Origin: an uncultured Clostridia bacterium | GTDB lineage: Bacteria; Bacillota; Clostridia; Oscillospirales; Acutalibacteraceae | Direction: 5' to 3' | Length of the DNA: 14,580 bases | NCBI GenBank assembly: GCA_947171615.1 | Contig: CAMVYG010000038.1 | Span: forward strand, 1-14,580 | Shown: piece after piece, positions 6,847-14,025 of the stretch | Layout: each line of letters begins with the position of its first letter | How positions within the stretch are numbered: the first letter of the stretch is position 1 | The notes under the pieces: generated by a model | The model's database searches: none | Seen by the model: the letters and a program-made list of their open reading frames with translations, nothing else | Told to the model about the DNA's origin: nothing | Position numbers and translations under genes: made by a program

Positions 6847-6963
6847 GTTTTTAACAGGAAAAACTTTAAACTTACTTAAAAACTTATAATGCTATCAGAA
6901 CGAGAGCGGCAAAGCTTGAAAAAAGATTTCCAAGCCGATAGCGAAAGGAACGGGAACATAACC

Positions 6964-8196
6964 ATGGCAAAATATCAAATTTCTTATTCTGTATATCCCG
7001 ACAGTGAAAAGGCCACAGCATACTCAAAGCGCCGTGCCGAACAGGATTTTTTACTTTCTGTATTGGCTGCGTTTGCCACTATTGTCGTTCTTCTTTTATA
7101 CATATATGCTGTAACCAAATTATGCATGGAGCTTGCCTTTTTTACTTACCTCACATCTCTGATTGGGATTTTAGCAATATCGGGAATTGATCTGTACGTT
7201 TTTGTATTGCGTGAGATGATCACCAAAAGAAATTGTACCGCTATTGTCATCCATGAAAAAAACCTTCAAGGTTCAGCGTCTACCCTGAACCAACTCAAAA
7301 AAACGAACTGCGATAAAATGAAATCTGCAGCAATTCTATATTACAAAGCATTTTTTCTCCTTCTGGTGATCGGAACAGCGCTGATTGGGTGTGTCTATGC
7401 CATCTATACCTTGTGCCACAAAAACGAGGGGCTGCCTGTCCTGATTGTCTCCATTACGGTATTAGCAGCCGGTATTGTGGCGGCACTGCTGATGTTCCGA
7501 TTTAAGCCAGACAGCAACCTGGACCAAACGACAATAGACTCTATACAATTTGATAGGTTTTCAAAAATCACAAAAGTGATTTGTTATGCGACCTTGCCTG
7601 TTTTTCTGTTTCTGCTGTTCAAAATGGTTCCCGGCTTTGGTGGCGCCAAGATTGGCAGCTATGTGATAGCAGCCGCAATAACTATAGGCGCAGCTATCTT
7701 ATTCCGAAAGAGAGAACCCATTGCATACCAAAAGAAGTCCCGCGTTTTTTATACCGTCTCACTGGTAATGGCCCTAGCGCTCCTAATAGGTTCAGCTGGA
7801 TTGAGAGTGGTATATGAAGCAAAAGTTGACAAGGCAGAAGCAGATATTCCGAACTCGGGGGAAATCCTTGTCGCTGTTTCGCTGGATGAATATCTTTATA
7901 CTACAGTAGGGGATGGACGCATAAAAGCTCCAAAGCCGAGTGTCATAATAAACGATACCTTATGCAAAAATGGAGACGCAGCAATAATCCCCTTAAACAA
8001 AGAGCTCAATGTGCGAATTATTTCCGGAGGCCCCTCTGAAGATGGATATGTGGATACGGTGGTAACATTTACACCCGATCTCCTAAAAGGGGGATATAAC
8101 ATGTTTGAAACTGTTCCCGTTACCTCACAGGTTAATGGAAAGGTAACCGTGACATATAGAAGGGTTATGGATTTTTGGAGCGTTATACTATATTGA
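6964..8196 (+). CDS. Orphan multi-pass membrane protein with extracytoplasmic C-terminal domain
   Basis: 410 residues from the ATG at 6964 (435 if the in-frame ATG at 6889 is used). I prefer 6964 because GGGA lies 8 nt upstream and AAAGGA slightly further, while 6889 has no ribosome binding site; the choice is uncertain. About seven hydrophobic helices are visible near residues 29-50, 57-82, 125-147, 154-176, 204-222, 230-247 and 257-277. A region of about 130 residues follows that looks like beta-rich, Ig- or carboxypeptidase-regulatory-like strands (GEILVAVSLDEYLYTTV, VDTVVTFTPDLL, GKVTVTYRRV). I do not recognise the family and assign no function. The gene is noticeably more AT-rich than its neighbours and stands alone with its own consensus promoter, which suggests recent acquisition or an orphan gene. 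Confidence 0.75.
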   Translation: MAKYQISYSVYPDSEKATAYSKRRAEQDFLLSVLAAFATIVVLLLYIYAVTKLCMELAFFTYLTSLIGILAISGIDLYVFVLREMITKRNCTAIVIHEKNLQGSASTLNQLKKTNCDKMKSAAILYYKAFFLLLVIGTALIGCVYAIYTLCHKNEGLPVLIVSITVLAAGIVAALLMFRFKPDSNLDQTTIDSIQFDRFSKITKVICYATLPVFLFLLFKMVPGFGGAKIGSYVIAAAITIGAAILFRKREPIAYQKKSRVFYTVSLVMALALLIGSAGLRVVYEAKVDKAEADIPNSGEILVAVSLDEYLYTTVGDGRIKAPKPSVIINDTLCKNGDAAIIPLNKELNVRIISGGPSEDGYVDTVVTFTPDLLKGGYNMFETVPVTSQVNGKVTVTYRRVMDFWSVILY

Positions 8197-8210
8197 CCCC
8201 AGCAGAGAAG

Positions 8211-8238
8211 TTGTATTGCATAGGATGCTTTCTATAAA
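8211..8238 (+). promoter_or_regulatory. Weak candidate promoter of the ttcA-like gene
   Basis: TTGTAT (8211-8216) and TATAAA (8233-8238) are 16 nt apart in the 75-nt gap before the gene. The boxes are imperfect. Readthrough from the upstream gene, which lacks a visible terminator, is equally possible. Confidence 0.3.
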
Positions 8239-8271
8239 ATTCTATCTTTTAACTGATACAGGAGGCGCTGT

Positions 8272-8982
8272 ATGCAAAAATTGATCGGTAAGGTCCGTGC
8301 GGCGGTGGAGAGGTATCGCCTTATTGACGAGGGGGACCGGGTGGCGGTAGGGGTGTCCGGCGGAAAGGATTCCCTGTTTCTTCTGTGTGCCCTGGCGGAG
8401 CTTTCCAGGTATTATCCAAAAAAATTTACGGTTGCCGCCATTACTGCCGACCCATGCTTCGGCGGGAAGGAAACAGACTTTTCTCAAATTCAGAAGCTCT
8501 GTGATACGCTGAGTGTTCCCTATTATAAAAAACGAACCAATCTGGCACAGGTTATTTTTGAAGACCGCAAAGAGGAAAACCCGTGCAGCCTGTGCGCGAA
8601 AATGCGCCGGGGGATCCTGCATAACCTGTGCGTGGAGCTGGGGTTTAACAAGCTGGCCCTGGGGCATCACTATGACGACGCCGTGCAGACTTTCCTGATG
8701 AATCTGCTTTACGGCGGAAAGCTGGGGTGCTTTTCCCCCAAAAGCTATCTTTCCCGAAAAGAGATCACCCAGATCCGTCCCCTGATTTTTTGCGGGGAAA
8801 GGGAGATCCGCAGCGCCGCCGCCAGAATGGAACTGCCCATTGTAAAAAGTGGCTGCCCGGCAGACGGACTGACCGCCCGAAAGGACACGGAGCTTCTGAT
8901 TGCCCGGCTGGAACAGGATTTTCCCGATCTGAAGGCAAAGGTTTTAGGCGCTATGCAGCGGGCTGGAATAGACGGTTGGTAA
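8272..8982 (+). CDS. ttcA: TtcA/TilS-superfamily PP-loop protein, probable tRNA 2-thiocytidine biosynthesis protein
   Basis: 236 residues. The PP-loop that binds and adenylates with ATP is SGGKDS (29-34). CSLC (Cys105 and Cys108) is the CxxC pair, LGHHYDDAVQTFLMNLLYGG (130-149) is the conserved central block, and GCPAD gives a third cysteine, Cys195. Escherichia coli TtcA holds a 4Fe-4S cluster through an equivalent set of three cysteines and puts sulfur on C32 of tRNAs, so the cluster ligands appear intact here. The protein is shorter than E. coli TtcA (about 310 residues) but of normal size for clostridial relatives. The orthologous reaction is therefore likely but not certain; another PP-loop thiolase is possible. 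AGGAGG precedes the ATG. A heptanucleotide repeat array begins 2 nt after the stop. Confidence 0.85.
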   Translation: MQKLIGKVRAAVERYRLIDEGDRVAVGVSGGKDSLFLLCALAELSRYYPKKFTVAAITADPCFGGKETDFSQIQKLCDTLSVPYYKKRTNLAQVIFEDRKEENPCSLCAKMRRGILHNLCVELGFNKLALGHHYDDAVQTFLMNLLYGGKLGCFSPKSYLSRKEITQIRPLIFCGEREIRSAAARMELPIVKSGCPADGLTARKDTELLIARLEQDFPDLKAKVLGAMQRAGIDGW

Positions 8983-8983
8983 G

Positions 8984-9020
8984 TTAGTAATTTTAGATTT
9001 TAGTAGTTAGTTGTTAGAGA
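8984..9020 (+). repeat. TTAGNNN heptanucleotide array B (4 units plus one 9-nt unit)
   Basis: Units in order are TTAGTAATT (9 nt), TTAGATT, TTAGTAG, TTAGTTG and TTAGAGA. It starts 2 nt after the ttcA stop codon and ends in the same TTAGAG unit as arrays A and C. Confidence 0.7.
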
Positions 9021-9025
9021 AGGGC

Positions 9026-9086
9026 GTATTTGATCTGGCATCCCGTATTCAGTGTCTGAAATCCGGTATCTGGTATTCAGCGCCTA
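9026..9086 (+). repeat. Second 7-nt periodic tract (consensus GTATYYR)
   Basis: The tract splits into heptads GTATTTG, ATCTGGC, a 5-nt unit ATCCC, then GTATTCA, GTGTCTG, AAATCCG, GTATCTG, GTATTCA and GCGCCTA. GTATTCA recurs exactly at 9045 and 9073, which are four heptads apart. It follows array B by 5 nt. Degenerate, but the phase holds over six units. Confidence 0.5.
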
Positions 9087-9143
9087 AAAAATCTCTATCC
9101 CTTGGGTTTTTGCGAGAAAGTCTGAAAAAATCCAAAAAAAGAC

Positions 9144-9172
9144 TTGCCTTTTTTTCCTGGGTGTGATAATAT
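9144..9172 (+). promoter_or_regulatory. Promoter of 5S rRNA copy 1
   Basis: TTGCCT (9144-9149) and TAATAT (9167-9172) are 17 nt apart. The transcript would start about 22 nt before the mature 5S end. Confidence 0.7.
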
Positions 9173-9200
9173 AGTGAAGCTGTCCGATGAGGCAGTGAAA

Positions 9201-9318
<118 letters not shown>

Positions 9319-9327
9319 CAGAAGAAA

Positions 9328-9356
9328 ACGACCACCTGACGGTGGTTGTTTTTATT
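9328..9356 (+). terminator. Terminator of 5S rRNA copy 1
   Basis: CGACCACC (9329-9336) pairs with GGTGGTTG (9341-9348), one G-U pair, loop TGAC, followed by TTTTTATTTT. Confidence 0.85.
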
Positions 9357-9470
9357 TTGCAAATCAAACTGTTTGGGCAAGCTCAGGTGCGCCTAATTAC
9401 TGTTCTGCTTTTCAAAAACAGGCTTGTTTCCGCTGGTTTTTGAAATCGAAAAATTTTTTTGAAAAAAAGC

Positions 9471-9499
9471 TTGCATTTTTTGAAAAGCTGTGATAATAT
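9471..9499 (+). promoter_or_regulatory. Promoter of 5S rRNA copy 2
   Basis: TTGCAT (9471-9476) and TAATAT (9494-9499) are 17 nt apart, with A/T tracts upstream. The -10 box and everything downstream match copy 1, while the -35 side has diverged. Confidence 0.7.
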
Positions 9500-9527
9500 A
9501 GTGAAGCTGTCCAATGAGGCAGTGAAA

Positions 9528-9645
<118 letters not shown>

Positions 9646-9648
9646 CTT

Positions 9649-9690
9649 AAAAAAGCAGTTGTCCCAATAGGGACAGCTGCTTTTTTAATT
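9649..9690 (+). terminator. Terminator of 5S rRNA copy 2
   Basis: A 17-bp stem (9649-9665 with 9670-9686, one G-U pair, loop AATA) is followed by a short A/T tail. It is A-rich on its 5' side and can work in both directions. Confidence 0.9.
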
Positions 9691-10350
9691 TTATTTTGAA
9701 GAATTCGTCAGAATTCTTCCTGAAAAGCGGCTTGCCACTTTTCCCCAATTAGGGACAGCTGCTTTTTTAATTTATAAATTATCGATCACTACTCACTGTC
9801 ATCTCTGAACAGAAGAGGCTTTGCCTCTTCTCGGTGAAGGATCTCGGTTTTTGCTTAGTTAGCAGGTACAAGGCCTTTTTTATGCGCCAGTTTTTTCTAA
9901 TCGAGATTCTTCGAGAAGATCCGAAGGATCTTTTTCTCAGCATAATGACAATAAGTGCAGTGAAAAAGTATGGTTTTTCACTCAACTGAATGTAGGGACC
10001 GGCCTCCGAACAGAGACCGTCCAAAGGACGGTCCGTCGGTTTAGCAGGGAATTTGCGGCCCGACGGTATAAAAACCGGAAGGCGGGAAATATAGATGCGC
10101 GCTTTCCTTAATATATAGCTCACCATATAGTGATGGACTCCGCTTTTGCGGGATGCTCCAAAAGAGGAAAAAGCAACAGAAAAAATGGAGAAAAACAAAA
10201 AGGCTTCAAAGAAAAATCCTGTATAAGCACGATGGGTTTATACAAAGATTTAAGGGAAAACAAGGGCTAAAACGGTGAAAATCGTAAATATTGTGCATAA
10301 AAATACAATATTTTTTCATTTTTAGTGCTTGAAACTTTTTTGTAACCTTT
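9691..10350. other. Hairpin-rich non-coding region between 5S and the G5/3D gene
   Basis: No believable gene. Hairpins in order are: GAAGAATTC-GTCA-GAATTCTTC (9698-9719); a copy of the 3' half of the 5S terminator, GGGACAGCTGC plus T run, near 9750-9775; AGAAGAGGC-TTT-GCCTCTTCT (9811-9831); dispersed element copy 2 (9903-9950); GTGAAAAA with TTTTTCAC (9960-9981); GACCGTCC-AAA-GGACGGTC (10015-10033); CCGTCGG with CCGACGG (10033-10066); and an AT-rich AAATATTGT with ACAATATTT followed by a T run (10286-10316). A 139-residue minus-strand frame here overlaps these hairpins and looks non-coding. Confidence 0.6.
9903..9950. repeat. Dispersed hairpin element, copy 2
   Basis: Matches copy 1 (5498-5552) from AGATTC through the AAGATCC-GAA-GGATCTT hairpin (9916-9932) to GCA. 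It ends in ATAATGACA. GATTCTTCG at one end and CTCAG..ATGACA at the other resemble a short interspersed repeat common in Clostridia intergenic DNA. That resemblance is from memory. Confidence 0.6.
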
Positions 10351-10498
10351 CATTTTTTTGCAGTTTGCACATGGGCAGGTTTCCATAATTAGGAAATGGC
10401 AGGTCAAAAGGAGACAAAAAACCTCGAAAAAAGGATTATGTCAAGGAATGTCCCATGCAGATTTGTTAAATATGCACAAAACAAACCGGCTGAAAATT

Positions 10499-10556
10499 TT
10501 GACATCTCGGTACTTTTTTACTATACTAGCCCTTGTAAACCGCTTATTCTAAGCGG
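10499..10556 (+). promoter_or_regulatory. Promoter and leader hairpin of the G5/3D protein gene
   Basis: A consensus TTGACA (10499-10504) and TATACT (10522-10527) are 17 nt apart. The leader of about 40 nt holds a 7-bp hairpin, CCGCTTA-TTC-TAAGCGG (10540-10556), ending just before the GAAAGGAG ribosome binding site. It could affect translation or mRNA stability. No known riboswitch is recognised in the leader. Confidence 0.75.
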
Positions 10557-10575
10557 CGAAAGGAGCATGTTTAGT

Positions 10576-11979
10576 ATGCGTGGAAGACACAGCAGAAAAG
10601 CGCCCCGGCTTTTGATCATTCGGGGAGTCTTGGCGCTGATCCTGGCCATCGTGTTCAGTGTGTCCTCGTTCGCGACTGTTATGGCAAATACCGTCTCTGC
10701 CAATGTGATTGATGGAGATAAATCTTATACGTTCAGTATGAGCAGCACGGACATGACTGAGATCCTGGCCCAGGCGCAAAAGCTGGGGCTGGAACCCTTA
10801 GGTCCTCTGGATGTATTTGAGCAGGTGGGAAACACCACCACGGTAAATATTCGCCGCGGCGTTTCCATGACAGTGAACGAAGGAAGCAAAAAGACGAATT
10901 TGATCGCGTATCAGGGTGATACCGTAGAAAAGACCCTGGCGGACAACAATATTATCGTGAAAGATACGGACGAGGTGATCCCCTCCCGGGAGACCACTGT
11001 AACAGCCGGTCTCTCCGTGGAGATTCGCAGGCTTTGCCAAGTCACGGTCATTGCCGATGGCGAAAGCAAAACCTATTCCATGCTGGGAGGCACCGTGGAG
11101 GACGCCCTGAAGAAGGCGGGCGTTACCTTGGCAAATAAGGACTCCGCCAATTACGAGCTGGATACTTCTCTGTTTGATAAAATGATCCTTCGTGTCAGCC
11201 GCACGGTGAAGTTGAAGGTTTCTGTAGATGGACGTACAACAGAATATGAGGTTTCCGCAGCCACTGTCCGTTCTGCTTTGCAGAAATGCGGCATCAGTCT
11301 TTCCACAGACGATAAGCTGAATGTGGATGGTAAGTCCCACCCCACAGACGGTATGCATATTATTGTAACCCGTGTAACCACAGAAGAAGTAAAAGAGCTG
11401 GAAGAGGTAGACTATCCTGTAGAATATGTGACCTCCGACTCCATGTATGAGGATGAAATTGAGATCCGCACACCGGGAGAAAAGGGAGAAAAGGAAGTTA
11501 CCTATAAGCTCATTTATATCGCCGGCGAGCTGGACGAGAAAAAAGTGGTTTCTGAGGAAATCATCAAGGAGCCTGTGACTGAGGTTGTTGTGAAGGGTAC
11601 GAAGGTGCGGGAAAGCTCCTCTGGGCCTGGTTATGACACGGGCGCTGCCGGAACCTTTGTAGACAGTAGCGGAAATACCGTTTCCTATTCCCAGAAGCTG
11701 GTAGGCGAGTGCACCGCGTATTCCGTACCGGGAGGAACTACCTCTCTGGGCTGGAAGGCCGAGTATGGTATTATAGCGGTTGATCCCGATATCATTCCCT
11801 ATGGAACCAGAATGTATATCGTTTCTCCGGACGGCAGCATTGTGTATGGCTACGGAATTGCAGGCGATACCGGCGGAGCCGTTATGGCGGGTGATATCAT
11901 CGCAGACCTGTGCTACAATACCATTGAGGAATGCAGCATTATCGGCCGGCGGGACATGGTGATCTACATTTTACCTTAA
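10576..11979 (+). CDS. Secreted DUF348/G5/3D-domain cell-wall protein (YabE/Rpf-like)
   Basis: 467 residues. The basic N-terminus and hydrophobic stretch (about 12-36) form a signal peptide or membrane anchor. DUF348-type repeats follow, each with a strand pair and a DTVEKTL/TVEDALKKAG/TVRSALQKCG helix. A G5-like region around 270-350 contains YVTSDSMYEDEIEIRTPG and KEPVTEVVVKGTK. The C-terminus (377-467) is a 3D domain with the three conserved aspartates: Asp403 (AVDPDIIPYGT), Asp431 (AGDTGGA) and Asp444 (IIADLC). Proteins of this build act on or bind peptidoglycan; the 3D domain resembles the lytic transglycosylase MltA catalytic core. The frame is open upstream to 10396, but the promoter and ribosome binding site fall inside that extension. 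The start is therefore 10576 (AGGAG 10 nt away) or 10567 (only 1 nt away, too close). It is monocistronic, ended by a strong terminator. Confidence 0.9.
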   Translation: MRGRHSRKAPRLLIIRGVLALILAIVFSVSSFATVMANTVSANVIDGDKSYTFSMSSTDMTEILAQAQKLGLEPLGPLDVFEQVGNTTTVNIRRGVSMTVNEGSKKTNLIAYQGDTVEKTLADNNIIVKDTDEVIPSRETTVTAGLSVEIRRLCQVTVIADGESKTYSMLGGTVEDALKKAGVTLANKDSANYELDTSLFDKMILRVSRTVKLKVSVDGRTTEYEVSAATVRSALQKCGISLSTDDKLNVDGKSHPTDGMHIIVTRVTTEEVKELEEVDYPVEYVTSDSMYEDEIEIRTPGEKGEKEVTYKLIYIAGELDEKKVVSEEIIKEPVTEVVVKGTKVRESSSGPGYDTGAAGTFVDSSGNTVSYSQKLVGECTAYSVPGGTTSLGWKAEYGIIAVDPDIIPYGTRMYIVSPDGSIVYGYGIAGDTGGAVMAGDIIADLCYNTIEECSIIGRRDMVIYILP

Positions 11980-11989
11980 GGATTTTTTG

Positions 11990-12024
11990 AAAGCCCTGAA
12001 CCGTAAAAGGTTCAGGGCTTTTTG
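11990..12024 (+). terminator. Terminator of the G5/3D gene
   Basis: A 13-bp perfect stem (11990-12002 with 12009-12021), loop GTAAAA, followed by a T tract. It starts about 10 nt after the stop codon. Confidence 0.92.
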
Positions 12025-12028
12025 GTTA

Positions 12029-12063
12029 TTAGCAGTTAGCTCTTAGTAATTAGTCGTTAGAGA
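12029..12063 (+). repeat. TTAGNNN heptanucleotide array C (5 units)
   Basis: Five contiguous heptads in phase: TTAGCAG, TTAGCTC, TTAGTAA, TTAGTCG, TTAGAGA. It begins 5 nt after the terminator of the G5/3D gene. It is followed within 15 nt by GCAGATAAT, the same flank as array A. Confidence 0.75.
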
Positions 12064-12132
12064 ATGACAGCAGATAATGCCTTCTTTCTTCTTTTCTCCA
12101 TCTCCTTTACCGTTTTTTCCATGTACCTTCCC

Positions 12133-12161
12133 TTGTAATTCCGAAGGATTACGGCTATAAT
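12133..12161 (+). promoter_or_regulatory. Promoter of the small membrane protein/AEC permease unit
   Basis: TTGTAA (12133-12138) and a perfect TATAAT (12156-12161) are 17 nt apart. No terminator separates the two genes downstream, so it should serve both. Confidence 0.6.
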
Positions 12162-12233
12162 ACTGTCAAAGGTCTCTGGGTTTTGTGGGATACTCTTTTT
12201 TGTTTCCAATTTTTCATTTCGGAGGAACGCCAA

Positions 12234-12545
12234 ATGGACTATTTTTATGCAACCATGTGGTTTATTGTAGGGCTGATCCTGATATTTTCTCTTTCAAAAG
12301 AAAATAAGGTCTTTTACATTGCCGGCGGCTTCTTCCTTCTTTTGGGCGGCTGGTGGCTGGCAAACGCCCTTTTGCCTGAGCAGGATCTTTTTGCCGGCGG
12401 CTGGGGAATTGCCTTGCGGTGTATTGCCGCCGTGGCTCTTGTGGTGTTGACGGTTTTCTTTTTTCGGGAACGGCGGAAAAATATACAGAACGCCGGACAG
12501 GAAAAGGGAAAGGAAGGCTCTTCAAACGGAAAGAACCAAAGGTAA
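12234..12545 (+). CDS. Small three-helix membrane protein of unknown function
   Basis: 103 residues from the ATG at 12234, chosen because GGAGG lies 7-8 nt upstream; an in-frame ATG at 12183 has no such site. Three hydrophobic helices (about 5-20, 25-45, 54-75) are followed by FFFRERRKN and a charged, Gly/Lys-rich tail of 25 residues, probably cytoplasmic. I do not recognise a family. It lies 33 nt upstream of the AEC-type permease on the same strand with no terminator between, so the two are probably cotranscribed. Whether it helps the permease is unknown. Confidence 0.75.
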   Translation: MDYFYATMWFIVGLILIFSLSKENKVFYIAGGFFLLLGGWWLANALLPEQDLFAGGWGIALRCIAAVALVVLTVFFFRERRKNIQNAGQEKGKEGSSNGKNQR

Positions 12546-12578
12546 GGAGAAGCACTCAAGGGAAAAGAGGTGGGTTCT

Positions 12579-13508
12579 ATGGAAGCGGTCGGAACGGTAG
12601 TGAGCAAGGTAGCCGTAATGCTCATACTGATCGTGGTGGGCTATATCATAACGAAAATAGGCATGCTGACAGAGAAGGGAGCCGCGGAGATCACTTCTCT
12701 GCTGGTAAAGATCGTCACCCCCTGTCTGATCATCAATTCCCTGATCGGCGCGGGGAAGGATCTGGAGCTGGGCTCTCTGCTTTTAGCGGCGGCGGTATCC
12801 GCCCTTGCCATGGGCATCGCGATCCTGGTCAGTCTGTTCTGTTTCAAAAAAGAGCCGCCGGAGCAGAGAAAGGTCTTGCAATTTTCCGTTATTTTCAGCA
12901 ATGCCGGATTTATGGGTCTGCCTCTGATCCAGGGCATTGTAGGCGATACCGGCGTGGTGTACGGCTCCTTTTTTGTGGTGGTTTTCAATCTGGTCTGCTG
13001 GACCTATGGCTACGCCATGATGAGCGGCGGCGGACTGAACGTAAAAACAGCCCTTTTGAATCCCGGCGTAATCGGTCTGGCGGCAGGGCTGCCCATCTAC
13101 TTTTTACAGGCAGAGCTGCCCGCCGTAATTCGGGAGCCCATTGGATTCCTTTCCGGGTTAAATACCCCTCTGGCTATGCTGATTATCGGAAGCTATGTGG
13201 CCCGGGTGGAGCTGAAATCTTTTTTAACAGACCGGAATATTTACAAAATGGCCTTTCTGCGCCTGATCTTATGCCCGGCGTTATACCTGGGCCTTTTGCT
13301 GCTGCTTCGCCCGGAACAGGATCTTTTTATCAGCAGCGTGATTCAGGCCAGCACCCCCGTGGCGGCCAATACCGTTCTTTTTGCGGTGGAATACCACCAG
13401 GATTCCCGCCTTGCTTCCAAAACAGTGGCGGCTACCACCGTGCTTTCTATTCTTACCATTCCCGTTTTTACAATTTTGGCTCAGCTTGCCTGCGGAATGC
13501 TGGGCTAG
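12579..13508 (+). CDS. AEC (auxin efflux carrier) family permease
   Basis: 309 residues from the ATG at 12579, which has AGAGG 8 nt upstream; a GTG at 12570 is a possible longer start. The layout is that of the AEC family, about ten helices in two halves. The N-terminal helix LILIVVGYIITKIGMLTEKGAAEITSLLVKIVTPCLIINSL carries the typical GY..TK.G.L and the TPCLI motif; SNAGFMGLPLIQGIVG is the conserved helix-4 motif. The C-terminal half has SGLNTPLAMLIIGSYVA and ASTPVAANTVLFAVEY. Bacterial members export or take up organic acids such as malate; the substrate here cannot be told. Two hairpins with T tracts follow the stop. Confidence 0.93.
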   Translation: MEAVGTVVSKVAVMLILIVVGYIITKIGMLTEKGAAEITSLLVKIVTPCLIINSLIGAGKDLELGSLLLAAAVSALAMGIAILVSLFCFKKEPPEQRKVLQFSVIFSNAGFMGLPLIQGIVGDTGVVYGSFFVVVFNLVCWTYGYAMMSGGGLNVKTALLNPGVIGLAAGLPIYFLQAELPAVIREPIGFLSGLNTPLAMLIIGSYVARVELKSFLTDRNIYKMAFLRLILCPALYLGLLLLLRPEQDLFISSVIQASTPVAANTVLFAVEYHQDSRLASKTVAATTVLSILTIPVFTILAQLACGMLG

Positions 13509-13565
13509 CCGGGAAAGGAAGATCTGAGAAAAAGCATCGAACTCTTTTTTGCCGGCGGCATAGTA

Positions 13566-13602
13566 TAAAAAAGCGGCGGTCCGCGCGGGCCCTGCTTTTT
13601 AT
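13566..13602 (+). terminator. First terminator after the AEC permease
   Basis: AAAAAGC (13568-13574) pairs with GCTTTTT (13594-13600) around a GC-rich inner segment, with a U tract on the 3' side. Confidence 0.55.
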
Positions 13603-13603
13603 A

Positions 13604-13642
13604 GATGCCGCCCGGCGTAAAAAACGGGCGGCATCGCTGTTT
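13604..13642 (+). terminator. Second terminator after the AEC permease
   Basis: A perfect 11-bp stem GATGCCGCCCG/CGGGCGGCATC (13604-13614 with 13625-13635), loop of 10 nt, then GCTGTTTTA. It stands 2-3 nt after the first hairpin, making a tandem terminator. Confidence 0.7.
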
Positions 13643-13728
13643 TATGCCCCCACAATATTCCCAGCGGAACACCCCTAAAAAATCGTCCTTCACAGGCTAT
13701 AAAACCAAATAGGCTGAGGAGCTTTATC

Positions 13729-13965
13729 ATGAAAAAACTCATTCAAATCGCGGAACGGTACATACAGACTTCTGATTGGAAAACCTTTGCGGTTCTGAAG
13801 CTTTGCTTGCTCTCTTTGGGGATCGCAATGGGCATGAGCGTCCCCGAAACACGCAGAAAGCGTGTGTTTGCAGGCAGCATTGCGGTGTTTGTCGCTTCTT
13901 ACGTTCCCCTGATAAAAAAATTCTTCGCTCTTTGCGGGGAGTCAAAGGAAAAGAAATCCCTCTGA
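13729..13965 (+). CDS. Small conserved clostridial membrane protein (often mislabelled phosphate ABC permease)
   Basis: 78 residues with GAGGAG upstream of the ATG. The sequence opens with MKKLIQIAERYIQTSDWKTF, an amphipathic start, then has two hydrophobic helices (about 22-38 and 46-66) around a short basic VPETRRKRV turn, and ends in a charged tail. This pattern matches a small protein common in Clostridia that databases often name permease of phosphate ABC transporter. It is far too short to be a permease, so I treat the function as unknown. That family memory is not checked. It stands alone between the AEC terminators and rpe, 60 nt upstream of the rpe start, and may be cotranscribed with rpe. 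Confidence 0.8.
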   Translation: MKKLIQIAERYIQTSDWKTFAVLKLCLLSLGIAMGMSVPETRRKRVFAGSIAVFVASYVPLIKKFFALCGESKEKKSL

Positions 13966-14025
13966 GTAAGACAGCGGCGAAAAAGCTTTCTATAAATTAA
14001 GATGTGAAAAAAGGAGAGTCACCTG

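Noticed and set aside
8984..9020. Short regular repeats as a CRISPR array
   Set aside because: Unit is 7 nt with no spacers of 25-40 nt, no cas genes in the window.
9779..10198. 139-residue minus-strand frame in the hairpin-rich region
   Set aside because: Crosses several hairpins and the dispersed repeat, has no ribosome binding site and an implausible composition.
10360..10500. c-di-AMP (ydaO) or c-di-GMP riboswitch upstream of the G5/3D gene
   Set aside because: Such riboswitches are known before cell-wall genes, but the conserved core sequences are absent, and the region lies upstream of the best promoter.
10396..10575. N-terminal extension of the G5/3D protein
   Set aside because: It contains the promoter, the leader hairpin and the ribosome binding site; the signal peptide begins properly at the later ATG.
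12419..13678. 419-residue plus-strand frame overlapping the AEC gene
   Set aside because: Arg/Gly/Ser-rich shadow frame without domains; the overlapping 309-residue frame has clear AEC motifs.
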